A stretch of DNA of 64,000 bases from Propionispira raffinosivorans DSM 20765 (GCF_000381065.1 NZ_KB905842.1:62001-126000); one strand, 5' to 3'. Positions 9,599 to 20,799 are shown, numbered from the stretch's first letter. The notes: generated by a model not told the origin, from the sequence alone. Made by a program: numbers and translations.

Positions 9599-9675
9599 AA
9601 ACTTCAATAGTGGAACTGGAATGAGAAAAATATATTTAAAAATTTTGCTGAATTGGATTTGGTGAATGATATCTA
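9599..9675 (+). pseudogene. Remnant of a Vat/CatB acetyltransferase (3' end)
   Basis: The sequence matches the 3' end of the acetyltransferase at 20041-20682. It can be translated as KLQ-stop-WNWNEKNIFKN, with one in-frame stop where the intact gene has a Trp codon. It abuts the HAD remnant, so material that lies between the two genes elsewhere in the window has been lost here. Confidence 0.7.
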
Positions 9676-9776
9676 TTGTAGGACTACATTATCAAATTAC
9701 TGTCGATGGTGCGTGGACAATCATTAAAGATTATGGTATGATAAAAAACATGTAAAAGCCATAAAAACTGGCAATG

Positions 9777-9838
9777 AAACCGGATGCTCATGTTTTCAAT
9801 GAAAAAATTTGTAAATATGTGTCATCCGGTTTTTTTTT
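9777..9838 (+). terminator. Intrinsic terminator / possible attenuator before the symporter
   Basis: AAACCGGATG pairs with CATCCGGTTT around a 36-nt loop and runs into eight Ts, only 37 bp before the symporter start. It either ends the upstream debris or attenuates the symporter. Confidence 0.65.
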
Positions 9839-9874
9839 GCTGAAAATTCATTTAATTCAGGAGGAAAAAAATCT

Positions 9875-11119
9875 ATGTTAGAAGAAAAGAAAAAAAAATC
9901 AGGCGATATGCTTAGTAAGCTTGGTAACTGGATCATTGTTGCCACAGTTCTAGGGGCAGTTGTTGGGCTTGTCATGGGCAAACCAGCACATATGTTTGCA
10001 CCTATAGGCGATCTTTTTATGCAGCTCATCAAAATGGTCATTATCCCCATGGTTTTTTTCTCACTTGTCAGTGGCGCAGCAGCGCTGGGAAAATCGAGCA
10101 GTGCCGGCAAAATTGGTCTTGTAACTTTTATTTATTATGGGCTGACGACTGTAGTATCCGTGGTGCTGGGAATCGTTTTTGCTGAAGTCTTCAAACCGGG
10201 TGTTGGTATCAACATGCATGCTCTTTCAAGTGCAGCTGTCGATGTTGGTAATCTTGCTGAGAAGGCTGCAATGCCAGGATTTTGGGATACAATCATTGGT
10301 TTCATTCCAGCAAATCCGTTTAAGGCTCTGGTTGACGGTAATATTTTGCAGATTATTACATTTGCATTATTTGTAGGCTTTGCACTTGCAATGATGTCAA
10401 AGGAAAAGAAAGAGTTCATGCTGAAGATTTTTGATTATTTCACGGAAATATTCATTAAAATTATGCTCGCTATCATGTATATTGCGCCAATCGGCGTATT
10501 TTGTCTTATGGCAGATGCCACTGGAACCTTTGGTTATGATGTGCTCGTTAAAATTGTGTATCTCATCGTTCTTTATGTCATCGTACTTGCTATTGTCACT
10601 TATGTTATGGTCGGCGGTACGGTCGCGGCTTTTTCGAAATGCACAACCTACAAAAACTTTTTCAAGAGTATGTGGAAAGTACAGATTTTTGCATTTTCGA
10701 CCGCTTCATCAATGGCCACACTGCCGCTCAATATGCGGACAACGATCGATGAATTGCATGTTTCTCGAGAAACTACATCATTTGCCCTGCCACTCGGGGC
10801 TACGATCAACATGAATGGGAATGCGGCCTACTATGCAATGGCGGCTTGTTTTCTTGCCCAAATGTATGGCATAGACCTTTCATTGTCGCAGTACATTGCG
10901 ATCGTTGTTACAGCCTCTCTTGGTGCTGTTGGACAGGCGGGTGTTCCGGGACCAACACTGCTTGTTGTTGCAGTGCTTGCTGCAGCGAATATTCCAATGG
11001 ATGCTTTACCTATCCTGTTTGGCGTTGACCGTATCTTTGATATGCTGCGTACTGCAGTAAATATCACAGGCGATGCAGCCTGTGCAACAATTGTTGATCA
11101 GTTTCGCAAAGAAGACTGA
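9875..11119 (+). CDS. Dicarboxylate/amino acid:cation symporter (DAACS family)
   Basis: 414 residues, a typical length for GltP/DctA-type carriers. About eight membrane helices plus the two re-entrant hairpins are visible. Family motifs include ASSMATLPL (serine-rich hairpin), NMNGNAAY (the NMDGT-like motif) and GAVGQAGVPGP near the C-terminus. The ATG follows AGGAGGAAAA. It has its own terminator, so it is a single-gene unit. It imports glutamate, aspartate or C4-dicarboxylates with Na+ or H+. Exact substrate is not resolved; the NMNG variant is a small departure from the usual NMDG. Confidence 0.92.
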   Translation: MLEEKKKKSGDMLSKLGNWIIVATVLGAVVGLVMGKPAHMFAPIGDLFMQLIKMVIIPMVFFSLVSGAAALGKSSSAGKIGLVTFIYYGLTTVVSVVLGIVFAEVFKPGVGINMHALSSAAVDVGNLAEKAAMPGFWDTIIGFIPANPFKALVDGNILQIITFALFVGFALAMMSKEKKEFMLKIFDYFTEIFIKIMLAIMYIAPIGVFCLMADATGTFGYDVLVKIVYLIVLYVIVLAIVTYVMVGGTVAAFSKCTTYKNFFKSMWKVQIFAFSTASSMATLPLNMRTTIDELHVSRETTSFALPLGATINMNGNAAYYAMAACFLAQMYGIDLSLSQYIAIVVTASLGAVGQAGVPGPTLLVVAVLAAANIPMDALPILFGVDRIFDMLRTAVNITGDAACATIVDQFRKED

Positions 11120-11150
11120 AAAATTTAAAAATTAATAAATTTTATATTTG

Positions 11151-11176
11151 AAGCATCCTTCGGGGTGCTTTTTTTT
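11151..11176 (+). terminator. Intrinsic terminator after the symporter
   Basis: A compact AAGCATCC/GGGGTGCTT stem followed by eight Ts. Confidence 0.85.
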
Positions 11177-11306
11177 GTCGGGAAATATGTAAAGCTGATG
11201 GGTGTGTATGTATGTTTACTTTACATTTTCATAACACAGACGTAACAACCAGTAGCGTTCCTTTTGTTAAAATGAAAATAAAATATGAAAATGAGGAGGA
11301 ACTGCT

Positions 11307-12098
11307 CTGAAACAAATTTATTTTTCGTCAACTCTAATGTGGAATGCATCTGTTCAAGAAATATTTTCCCTGGCGCAAGCCTATGAAGTTGGTGGTATTG
11401 AGTTTTGGGCAGAGCAGGCGGAGCTTTTTCATTACAATACGCGTGATATTCGAGTTTTGGCACAAAAATATGACATGAAAGTTGTTGTTCATAGTAAAAG
11501 CTGGGATCTCAATTTTGCTTCTATAAATAAGAGTATCCAAAATGCATCGCTACGCTCGATAAAAAAATCAATTTATTTTGCAAAATTGATTGGTGCCACT
11601 GAAGTGACGATTCATCCACCACGCCGGACGCTGCCAATTGAAGGCTCTTTTTATATAAAGAAAACACAAACTGGATTGGAAAAACTTCTCAACTATAGTG
11701 TGAAACAGGGGGTGCACCTTTCCTTAGAAATCATGGAAAAATTACCAAACGAAATTATTACTACTCCTGAAACATTAAAAACGATTTTAGGTACATTGTA
11801 TGAATCTTTTTTTTACACGATAGATACGGCACATTGTATCGATAAGAAAGAGCTTTTTGCGATTTTGGCGAGTATAGCTCCTGTATCGAAAATTCATATT
11901 AGCAATAAAAAAGGTAAGCAGCTCCATACGCCTCTGGAGGATGGGGATTTTGATTTTCGGCAGATATTGCCTCACTTGAAAGAATATAATGTCCCATTTG
12001 TGATCGAAGGGTTAGAAGTGGAGGCTACCCATCAAGTGCTAAAAAAAAATATTGAGTATGTACAAAATATTTTAAAAGAAGCAGTATTGCAATCATAA
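11307..12098 (+). CDS. Sugar phosphate isomerase/epimerase-like TIM-barrel protein
   Basis: 263 residues if translation starts at CTG 11307. A strong GAGGAGGA sits at the right distance before that CTG, and the frame from there encodes KQIYFSST, the natural first barrel strand. The first ATG, at 11337, would cut this strand off. Conserved features of the AP-endonuclease-2/xylose-isomerase-like barrel include GGIEFW, TIHPPR, LSLEIMEK, DTAHC, KIHISN and a final VIEGLE. Metal-binding His, Glu and Asp residues are present. The partly deleted copy at 15676-15862 lies just upstream of an ABC-transporter operon, so this gene probably once headed that operon. Confidence 0.8.
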   Translation: MKQIYFSSTLMWNASVQEIFSLAQAYEVGGIEFWAEQAELFHYNTRDIRVLAQKYDMKVVVHSKSWDLNFASINKSIQNASLRSIKKSIYFAKLIGATEVTIHPPRRTLPIEGSFYIKKTQTGLEKLLNYSVKQGVHLSLEIMEKLPNEIITTPETLKTILGTLYESFFYTIDTAHCIDKKELFAILASIAPVSKIHISNKKGKQLHTPLEDGDFDFRQILPHLKEYNVPFVIEGLEVEATHQVLKKNIEYVQNILKEAVLQS

Positions 12099-12114
12099 AA
12101 GGAGATAAAATAGC

Positions 12115-12135
12115 ATGGGATTTTTTCAAAATTGA
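12115..12135 (+). pseudogene. Remnant of the ABC substrate-binding protein start
   Basis: A ribosome site and ATG identical in layout to those of the intact lipoprotein gene at 15879, but the reading frame is MGFFQN followed by a stop. The sequence then jumps to the region found after the ATPase gene of the intact operon. It is the scar of a deletion that removed the whole transporter from this copy. Confidence 0.7.
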
Positions 12136-12147
12136 AAAACCATAAGA

Positions 12148-12198
12148 ACAGCCCTCTAATTTGATGTCTTTATTTCACACCAAATTAGAGGGCTGTAT
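12148..12198. terminator. Bidirectional terminator between isomerase and katG
   Basis: ACAGCCCTCTAATTTG pairs with CAAATTAGAGGGCTGT, 16 bp without mismatch. It is shared by the convergent isomerase and katG genes and is homologous to the terminator at 19754-19798. Confidence 0.85.
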
Positions 12199-12218
12199 AT
12201 AGTTTATGATTGTATTAA

Positions 12219-14438
<2,220 letters not shown>

Positions 14439-14462
14439 CTACGTATAATAGTTGTTTAAATG

Positions 14463-14477
14463 GAATAATTATTATAT
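14463..14477 (-). promoter_or_regulatory. PerR-box-like operator upstream of katG
   Basis: GAATAATTATTATAT agrees with the PerR/Fur-type consensus TTATAATnATTATAA at 12 of 14 defined positions and lies 46 bp before the katG start. PerR control of katG is established in other Firmicutes. AT-richness lowers the weight of the match. Confidence 0.45.
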
Positions 14478-14638
14478 GTTTAAATATTCTTTCTATATCT
14501 ACAAAACCCTTTTTTGCATAGAGAAAAGGATTTTTCTTGCAAATATTTTCATAAACTTATCTTTGGCAGGACGTTTATAAGGCAGTTGAAGGCTAACTGG
14601 TATGTCTTTTTATTATATTTTCTCCATTATGCAGAGAA

Positions 14639-14688
14639 GTACCCTATAGAGGTTTGACTCTTTTTTCATTGTCTACTCTATAGGGTAC
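14639..14688. terminator. 13-bp perfect inverted repeat between katG and HAD genes
   Basis: GTACCCTATAGAG pairs exactly with CTCTATAGGGTAC around a 24-nt loop. It is placed to end the HAD phosphatase transcript. There is no strong T-run on that strand, so an operator role remains possible. Confidence 0.55.
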
Positions 14689-14712
14689 ATTTTAGAATTT
14701 CATGGGGGTAGT

Positions 14713-15579
14713 TTATATGGTCAACGCTTTTTTGATTGCGGTACTTACACCTGAATTATTATTATCATTTGTCACAAAAGAGGCAATTGCTTTAATTTCC
14801 GGAACGGCATTTCCCATTCCGGCGGAGTGGTCGGGGAATTCTTCAAACATTGTAATATCATTTAAACCATCACCAATGACCATAACCTCATCTCTTTCAA
14901 TCCCAGCATCTTTTGCAATACGTTTAAGTATCGCTCCTTTGGTTGCTGCTGCATCATTGATTTCAATATTTGTTGCAAAACTTGCCGATACGGCTATACC
15001 ATTAATCGTTTCCATTTGTTTTCGAAAAGCCGACATTTCCGAGGCGTTATCACCAAAACTAACAAATTTAGCGATTTTAATATCACTAGCCAGAAAAGCA
15101 TCTATATCTTTAATATACTGCATACGACGAAAATGAGAGTTGTGGAGAAGGTATAGAAAAATCTGCAGCATAGTAAAATTTGCATGATAGATACGTGCCC
15201 GTTTAATCATACTACAGAATAGTTGGAACTTTGTACCAGATGTATAACAACCCTTATTTGTATAAATTTCAATGGCGGACTTTTTCGTTTGCTGCATCAT
15301 AGAAAATATTTTACGAGCTTTTTCCTTTTCAATATAAATACCAGCAATGCAATCTCCGGCAGTATTGAAGTATTCAGCACCATTCATTGTAATACATTCA
15401 CATTCTAATCCATATTTATCAAGAAGCAGCTTCACATCATCGTAAAGACGTCCCGTGGCAATGGCAAAGCGTATATTTTGTTGCTGTGCTTTTTTTATCA
15501 TATGGCAATTTTCCGCGGAAATTTCATGACGGCTGTTTATTAATGTTCCATCCATATCGGCTGCAATAAATTTAATCAT
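14713..15579 (-). CDS. Cof-type HAD-superfamily sugar-phosphate phosphatase
   Basis: 288 residues. HAD motif I DMDGT is at residues 8-12 with nucleophile Asp8 and acid/base Asp10. The IATGRL segment matches motif II and GDGLNDITM near the C-terminus is motif IV. The large C2-type cap places it in the Cof/YbjI group that dephosphorylates sugar phosphates or FMN-like molecules. AGGAGG precedes the ATG. Its 3' end has a decayed relative at 9514-9593. Substrate unknown. Confidence 0.9.
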   Translation of the reverse strand: MIKFIAADMDGTLINSRHEISAENCHMIKKAQQQNIRFAIATGRLYDDVKLLLDKYGLECECITMNGAEYFNTAGDCIAGIYIEKEKARKIFSMMQQTKKSAIEIYTNKGCYTSGTKFQLFCSMIKRARIYHANFTMLQIFLYLLHNSHFRRMQYIKDIDAFLASDIKIAKFVSFGDNASEMSAFRKQMETINGIAVSASFATNIEINDAAATKGAILKRIAKDAGIERDEVMVIGDGLNDITMFEEFPDHSAGMGNAVPEIKAIASFVTNDNNNSGVSTAIKKALTI

Positions 15580-15675
15580 TATTCAAATCCTCCTGACAAA
15601 ATAATAGTAAATAATATAATAAGCGTATACCAAATTGCAACAATTGTAAATTTAATCCTAAAAAAGCTCACCGGT

Positions 15676-15862
15676 ATGCACGTATGCTTACTTTACATTT
15701 TCATAACACAGACGTAACAACCAGTAGCATTCCTTTTGTTAGAATGAAAATAAAGTATGGAAATGAGGAGGAACTGCTCTGAAACAAATTTATTTTTCGT
15801 CAAATCTAATGTGGCATTCATCTGTTCAAAATATTTTAAAAGAAGCAGTATTGCAATCATAA
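15676..15862 (+). pseudogene. Collapsed copy of the TIM-barrel isomerase gene
   Basis: The leader and first codons of the isomerase at 11307 (matching about 11206-11352) are fused to its last codons (matching about 12064-12098). Roughly 0.7 kb has been lost at a short CAA homology. The remaining frame from CTG 15779 to the stop at 15862 is still open: 27 codons, starting KQIYFSS and ending EAVLQS. The strong GAGGAGGA site is kept, so a small leader peptide upstream of the ABC operon may still be made. Confidence 0.85.
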
Positions 15863-15878
15863 AAGGAGCTAAAATGGT

Positions 15879-16904
15879 ATGGGATTTTTGAAAAAACGAG
15901 TTTTGACAGGTCTGCTTGCTTTCTTTACGGCAGCTGTACTTTTAACAGGCTGCGGCAGTCAGAACGTAAGTGAAACTTCACCCGGTAAACTAAGTGGCAG
16001 TATTACAGTTTATACGTCACAACCAGAAGAAGATATTCAAAAACTGATTGAAAAGTTTAATGAAAAGCAGCCAGATATTAAGGTAACTGTTTTCCGGAGT
16101 GGGACTGAGGAAGTTGTCAGTAAAGTGTTGGCGGAAAAAGAAACTGGAAATGTACAGGCCGATGTTCTTTTGGTAGCGGATGCAGCGACTTTTGAAGAAC
16201 TCAAAGGAAAAGATTTGTTGATGCGTTACCAATCACCTGAACTTAAAGGCATTAGTAAAGAATACTATGATGCTGATTATACTTATACGGGTACCAAAAT
16301 TATATCGACAGGGATTATTTATAATAAAAACATGATTAAAATAGCACCAACTTCATATAAAGATTTAACAAAAGCAGAGTTTAAAAATAATGTTATTATG
16401 CCAAGTCCGCTGTATTCCGGTGCAGCTGCTTATAATTTGAGTGTGCTTACACGTACAAATGGTATCGGATGGGAATATTATCAAGCCTTAAAAGACAAGG
16501 GAGCTAAAGTTGATAAAGGTAATGGCACAGTACAAAAAGCGGTGATTGATGGTCGTGTCGGCAGTGGTATTATTGTTGACTATATGGCATTGAGAAGTAA
16601 GCAAAAAGGTGCACCCGTTGAATTTGTTTACCCAAGTGAGGGATCTTTAACTGTTACAGAACCTGTTGGAATTTTAAAAGCTACAACACATGCAGAACTT
16701 GCTAAAGCTTTTGTTGATTTTATCTTATCGGAAGCAGGACAAAAGGTAACTGCTGAAATTGGCTATACCCCGATTAAATCTGGAGTAAAGGCACCGGAAG
16801 GATTCAAATCTGTTGATGAAATTAAAAATATTACCTACGATTTAGCGACCCTTGTCAAAGCACGGCAGGATGATAAGGAAAAATTCAGCAGAATTTTCAA
16901 TTAA
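15879..16904 (+). CDS. ABC transporter substrate-binding lipoprotein (Fe3+/2-aminoethylphosphonate type)
   Basis: 341 residues. A lipoprotein signal peptide ends in the lipobox LLTGC with the lipidated Cys at 25. The mature protein begins with GSITVYTSQPEEDI, a start typical of the FbpA/AfuA/PhnS cluster of iron or phosphonate binders. DVLLVADAATFEEL, GIIYNKN and the GSGIIVDYM segment also fit. AAAGGAG lies upstream of the ATG and the collapsed isomerase frame ends 16 bp before. It delivers substrate to the permease and ATPase that follow. Iron versus aminoethylphosphonate cannot be decided. Confidence 0.88.
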   Translation: MGFLKKRVLTGLLAFFTAAVLLTGCGSQNVSETSPGKLSGSITVYTSQPEEDIQKLIEKFNEKQPDIKVTVFRSGTEEVVSKVLAEKETGNVQADVLLVADAATFEELKGKDLLMRYQSPELKGISKEYYDADYTYTGTKIISTGIIYNKNMIKIAPTSYKDLTKAEFKNNVIMPSPLYSGAAAYNLSVLTRTNGIGWEYYQALKDKGAKVDKGNGTVQKAVIDGRVGSGIIVDYMALRSKQKGAPVEFVYPSEGSLTVTEPVGILKATTHAELAKAFVDFILSEAGQKVTAEIGYTPIKSGVKAPEGFKSVDEIKNITYDLATLVKARQDDKEKFSRIFN

Positions 16905-16922
16905 AATATAGGAATCACTTTA

Positions 16923-16950
16923 AGACTGTGGCCTATCCACAGTCTTTTTT
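16923..16950 (+). terminator. Intra-operon terminator
   Basis: AGACTGTGG with CCACAGTCT and five Ts, located between the binding-protein and permease genes. It would let the binding protein be made in excess over the membrane parts. Confidence 0.75.
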
Positions 16951-16963
16951 ATAGGAGATTATT

Positions 16964-18610
16964 ATGCGTAAAATTGTAAAAGACCGTCTTACAAAATCAT
17001 TCCTTTATTTTGCAATATTTTTTGTGTTTCTTATGCCGCTTCTCAAATTATTTTTCATGAGTCTTATTGGGATGGATGGTATTGGCATAGAAAATTATGC
17101 CTTGTTACTTCATGATAATCGGACCCATGAGGCAATATATAATACCATGTTTATTGCTGTTTTTTCTACAGTGTTATCCCTTTTTTTAGGGGGAATATTT
17201 GCTTTTTTTATTGCCTATACTAATATACGAAAAAAACGGTTGATTGAACTTATGGTATTGGCTCCATTTATCATTCCGTCGTATATTATTGCCCTTTCTT
17301 GGAGTGGCTTACTAGATACTGGAGGTGTACTCCAGCTGAGTTTTACTAATTTACATATGCCAGTCCCTAATATGTATAGTGTAGGTGGTATCGTTTTCGT
17401 CATGGGCCTTTGTCATATGCCGATTGTTTATTTGTCTGTGCTTAGTACCCTGCGTAAAATTCCGAAAGATTTGGAGTGGGCAGCTAGAACGTCTGGTTAC
17501 ACTACGTCACAGACGCTTATGAAAATTAATCTTCCGCTTGCAATGCCAGCATTTATGAGTGGTGGCATTTTGGCATTTCTAGCAGCAATTGATAATTTTG
17601 CGATTCCAGCTTTTTTAGGAATTTCGGCTAATATACCAGTCCTTAGCACTTCTATTTATGAAAAAGTCATTAGCTTTGGACCAAGTTCTTTTAATATGGC
17701 TGCCGCACTGTCTGTAATATTATCCATTATCGCAATCGGTGGTATTACATTGCAAAATCTTTTGATTAGAGGAAGTTCTAATCAAGACAGTATGCAGGAA
17801 GATTTTTCGGCACGAATTTTTCTAAGTGAGTCACGAAGGCGAAATCTGCAGTGGGGATGTATTATTTTTTTAGGTAGTATCGATATGGTTCCCTTGCTTC
17901 ATATGTTATTGACAGCTTTTCAAAAAAACTATGGAATACCGCTTGCGATAGACAATCTTTCTTTGTATAATTTTTCCTTTTTAGCAAACAATCATGGTGT
18001 GTATCAGGCAATCTACAACAGTGCAATATTATCAATACTTACTTGTGCTATTTGCATTATTATAGGGACAGCCTGTGCCTATGCTAAGGTACGTTACCAA
18101 AATCGTGCGGCTATGGTCTTAGAATCTGCAGCATCATTGACTTATGCGATTCCGGGAATTGTAATTGCTTTGGCCATGATTTTTCACTGGGGCAAGATTC
18201 CACATGTTTATGGATCGATCGGAATTCTTATTTTGGCGTATAGTACAAGATATTTAATTTTACAAATAAAAAACAGTACAACAGCGATTCTAGCAATTCA
18301 TCCTGCCCTCGAAGAAGCAGGGAAAATATTTGGTGCCAATGAGTTGCGAATTTGGAAAACAATAGTCAGTCCTTTACTTTTACGACCAATTTTAACAGGG
18401 GCTTTTCTGATTTTTATTTCTGCACTAACCGAATTGAGCCTTTCCTCGATGCTCGCTTCTGCTGGAACAAAAACGGTAGGACTTTTTATTTTTAATCTTC
18501 AACAAGGGGGCGACTATAATTTATCCGCCGCTTTGTCAGTACTGATTGTCCTTATTGTTTTGCTAGCTTATGGTATAGGTGAACATTTAAATCGTCAAAA
18601 AACTTGTTAA
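16964..18610 (+). CDS. ABC transporter permease, fused two-module (FbpB/AfuB type)
   Basis: 548 residues with about twelve membrane helices arranged as two homologous binding-protein-dependent permease modules in one chain. This is the standard design of ferric-iron and thiamine/aminoethylphosphonate importers. EAA-loop motifs that contact the ATPase are seen as EWAARTSGYTTSQTL in the first half and LEEAGKIFGANELRIW in the second. TAGGAG precedes the ATG. It forms the channel for the lipoprotein upstream and is energised by the ATPase downstream. Confidence 0.92.
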   Translation: MRKIVKDRLTKSFLYFAIFFVFLMPLLKLFFMSLIGMDGIGIENYALLLHDNRTHEAIYNTMFIAVFSTVLSLFLGGIFAFFIAYTNIRKKRLIELMVLAPFIIPSYIIALSWSGLLDTGGVLQLSFTNLHMPVPNMYSVGGIVFVMGLCHMPIVYLSVLSTLRKIPKDLEWAARTSGYTTSQTLMKINLPLAMPAFMSGGILAFLAAIDNFAIPAFLGISANIPVLSTSIYEKVISFGPSSFNMAAALSVILSIIAIGGITLQNLLIRGSSNQDSMQEDFSARIFLSESRRRNLQWGCIIFLGSIDMVPLLHMLLTAFQKNYGIPLAIDNLSLYNFSFLANNHGVYQAIYNSAILSILTCAICIIIGTACAYAKVRYQNRAAMVLESAASLTYAIPGIVIALAMIFHWGKIPHVYGSIGILILAYSTRYLILQIKNSTTAILAIHPALEEAGKIFGANELRIWKTIVSPLLLRPILTGAFLIFISALTELSLSSMLASAGTKTVGLFIFNLQQGGDYNLSAALSVLIVLIVLLAYGIGEHLNRQKTC

Positions 18611-18664
18611 GTAATAGAAGGAACTTTATGATTATCAATTTAATAGGAGGTGAATTTAATAATT

Positions 18665-19693
18665 ATGAGTTTAAGAATAGAACATATTACCAAAAAATTT
18701 GATGCGGCCACGGTTCTTTCAGATATTGATCTAGAAATTCGAGATGGAGAATTTATCTCTATTTTAGGTCCTTCTGGTTGTGGCAAAACGACATTATTAC
18801 GTATTATTGCTGGATTTTTAACACCGACAAGCGGTGAAATTAAGTTTCACGACAGGTTGTATGCAAGCAACAGATATTCTGTTCCTGTTGAAAAACGCAA
18901 TCTGGGGATGGTTTTTCAATCGTTTGCACTTTGGCCGCATATGACGGTGAAAGAACATTTGGCATTTCCCTTACAAAGCCAAAAAGTGCAGCAGAGTAAA
19001 GACGTAGAAAATAGGATTATTGAAAAAATTCTTGCGGTAACTGGGCTAGAAAAATTATCTGGCAGCCTTCCTGGAGAATTATCCGGTGGGCAGCAGCAAA
19101 GAGTTGCTCTTGCCAGGGCTATGATAAATAAGCCGAAGCTTTTGCTTATGGATGAACCACTTAGTGCATTAGATGCGGACTTGAAACTCAGTATGCGACA
19201 AGAAATACAGAATATACATAAAATCACGGGTGCAACTATCCTTTATGTTACCCATGACCAAAGTGAAGCACTGGCTATGTCAAATCGCATTGTCGTCATG
19301 AAAGATGGGAATGTTGAACAATTTGGTACGCCAGAAGAAATCTACGGAAAACCACAAACTCTTTTTGTAGCAGCTTTTGTTGGTAGACATAATATGATTT
19401 CAGGAAAATGGGAGGGCGAGCAGTTTATTTGTAAAAACGGTACTGTTTTTCCGGCGGTGCCGCCAGCAGCATGCTTCATAGAGCAAGGAATTTGTCCGCT
19501 TCGCCCCGAAGAACTTGAAGTCAATCAAGATGATATTGGAATTTGTGTTGAAATTGTCAGCAAACAATACAATGGGCGGGAGTTTCTCTATACTGCAGTT
19601 GATGTCGATAAAAAAACTTATCATTTCTATGCAACCGTCACAACGCTTTTTTCCGCTGGACAAAAAATACATTTAACAAAGAAATTTATTTAA
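18665..19693 (+). CDS. ABC transporter ATP-binding protein (Fe3+/spermidine/phosphonate type)
   Basis: 342 residues from the ATG at 18665, placed 11 nt after a perfect AGGAGGTGA; an upstream in-frame GTG overlaps that site. Walker A GPSGCGKTT is at about 35-43, the signature LSGGQQQR near 135, Walker B LLLMDEPLSALD follows, and the H-loop is VTHDQ. The C-terminal third is a TOBE-type domain as in PotA/FbpC, with more divergent sequence. It completes the three-gene importer. Confidence 0.93.
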   Translation: MSLRIEHITKKFDAATVLSDIDLEIRDGEFISILGPSGCGKTTLLRIIAGFLTPTSGEIKFHDRLYASNRYSVPVEKRNLGMVFQSFALWPHMTVKEHLAFPLQSQKVQQSKDVENRIIEKILAVTGLEKLSGSLPGELSGGQQQRVALARAMINKPKLLLMDEPLSALDADLKLSMRQEIQNIHKITGATILYVTHDQSEALAMSNRIVVMKDGNVEQFGTPEEIYGKPQTLFVAAFVGRHNMISGKWEGEQFICKNGTVFPAVPPAACFIEQGICPLRPEELEVNQDDIGICVEIVSKQYNGREFLYTAVDVDKKTYHFYATVTTLFSAGQKIHLTKKFI

Positions 19694-19753
19694 TGTTAGC
19701 TTTGGCAATTTTAGATTCACTGCGAAGAATCAAAATTTGAAAATCGTAAGAAA

Positions 19754-19798
19754 AACCCTCTAATTTGATGAATCTATTTCACAGCAAATTAGAGGGTT
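19754..19798. terminator. Terminator after the ABC operon
   Basis: AACCCTCTAATTTG pairs with CAAATTAGAGGGTT. It is the second copy of the terminator at 12148-12198, including flanking bases. Confidence 0.8.
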
Positions 19799-19814
19799 AT
19801 ATATAATTTTGGAT

Positions 19815-19885
19815 CATATCAGCAGGAAAGATCAAAGAACCCTGCATTCATCCGGACTAAAAATTCATTCTGTAATACTTGTGTA
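19815..19885 (-). pseudogene. Remnant of the 3' end of a second katG
   Basis: Downstream of the duplicated terminator the sequence still matches the last codons of katG at 12219-12290. The block AGATCAAAG followed by CTGCATTCAT is shared, with a deletion of about 20 bases inside. Nothing of the remaining gene is left. It shows that katG once followed this copy of the transporter operon. Confidence 0.65.
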
Positions 19886-20040
19886 AGCCTCCAATGTTAG
19901 GTAAAATAAAACTAATATTTAGAGGTCTTTGCTATGACAAATAAAAAATAGAGTGGACTGTATGAGTCAAATGCTTTTAAAAGAATTGAATCTGAATTGA
20001 CGAAACGTTGCTGTGGATTTTACTCAAAGAGGTGGACAGA

Positions 20041-20682
20041 ATGATTGGACCGAATAAAAACATGCTGTATCCTAATGAAAATATCAAGACAATTTGTTAT
20101 ATTAGCAATTTGCCGAAACGAGTTAATGTTGAGATTGGAGATTATACTTACTATAGCGATAATAAAAAGTCACCAGAGAATTTCTACGATAATATAGAAC
20201 ATCATTATGAATTTTTAGGCGATAAATTGATTATTGGAAAGTTCTGTGCGATTGCGGAAGGCATCACATTTATCATGAATGGTGCGAATCATAGAATGGA
20301 CGGTTTTACTACATATCCATTTTATATTTTTAGTGATGGCTGGGAAAAGGTTACACCTCAACTTGAACAGCTGCCTTTTCGTGGTAATACGGTCATTGGC
20401 AATGATGTATGGATTGGTCAATATGTGACGATTATGCCGGGAGTAAAAGTGGGGGATGGTACAATTATCGCAGCAAATTCAACCGTTGTAAAAGATGTGG
20501 AACCTTATTCAATTGTTGGCGGCAATCCGGCTGTAACTATCAAAAAACGTTTTTCTGATGAGATCATCGAACTACTGCTGAAACTTCAATGGTGGAACTG
20601 GGATGAGAAAAAGATATTTAAAAACCTTGATGCATTAGTTTCGGCACATGACATTGCTACTCTTAAAAATTTAGTTACATAA
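20041..20682 (+). CDS. Xenobiotic acyltransferase, Vat/CatB family (hexapeptide repeat)
   Basis: 213 residues from the ATG at 20041, chosen over an upstream TTG because AAGAGGTGG lies just before it. A left-handed beta-helix is indicated by hexapeptide repeats such as VIGNDVWIGQYVTIMPGVKVG. The family histidine and binding loop are in NGANHRMDG. Members acetylate streptogramins, chloramphenicol or other alcohols; acetyl-CoA is the donor. Whether it confers resistance cannot be told from sequence. A decayed 3' fragment of a relative lies at 9599-9675. Confidence 0.88.
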   Translation: MIGPNKNMLYPNENIKTICYISNLPKRVNVEIGDYTYYSDNKKSPENFYDNIEHHYEFLGDKLIIGKFCAIAEGITFIMNGANHRMDGFTTYPFYIFSDGWEKVTPQLEQLPFRGNTVIGNDVWIGQYVTIMPGVKVGDGTIIAANSTVVKDVEPYSIVGGNPAVTIKKRFSDEIIELLLKLQWWNWDEKKIFKNLDALVSAHDIATLKNLVT

Positions 20683-20686
20683 AAAG

Positions 20687-20727
20687 AAGCTCCTATCTCA
20701 GACATTACTTGAGATAGGAGCTTTTTG
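20687..20727 (+). terminator. Intrinsic terminator
   Basis: AAGCTCCTATCTCA pairs with TGAGATAGGAGCTT, followed by Ts. It ends the acetyltransferase gene. Confidence 0.88.
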
Positions 20728-20799
20728 TATTATGATTGAATCAATTTTTATAGAACATAAAGGCAGTCAATTATTTTAACTGGGCTGATTATATGTATT

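Noticed and set aside
14702..15136. 144-codon plus-strand ORF opposite the HAD gene
   Set aside because: Antisense shadow of a well-supported HAD phosphatase with all motifs.
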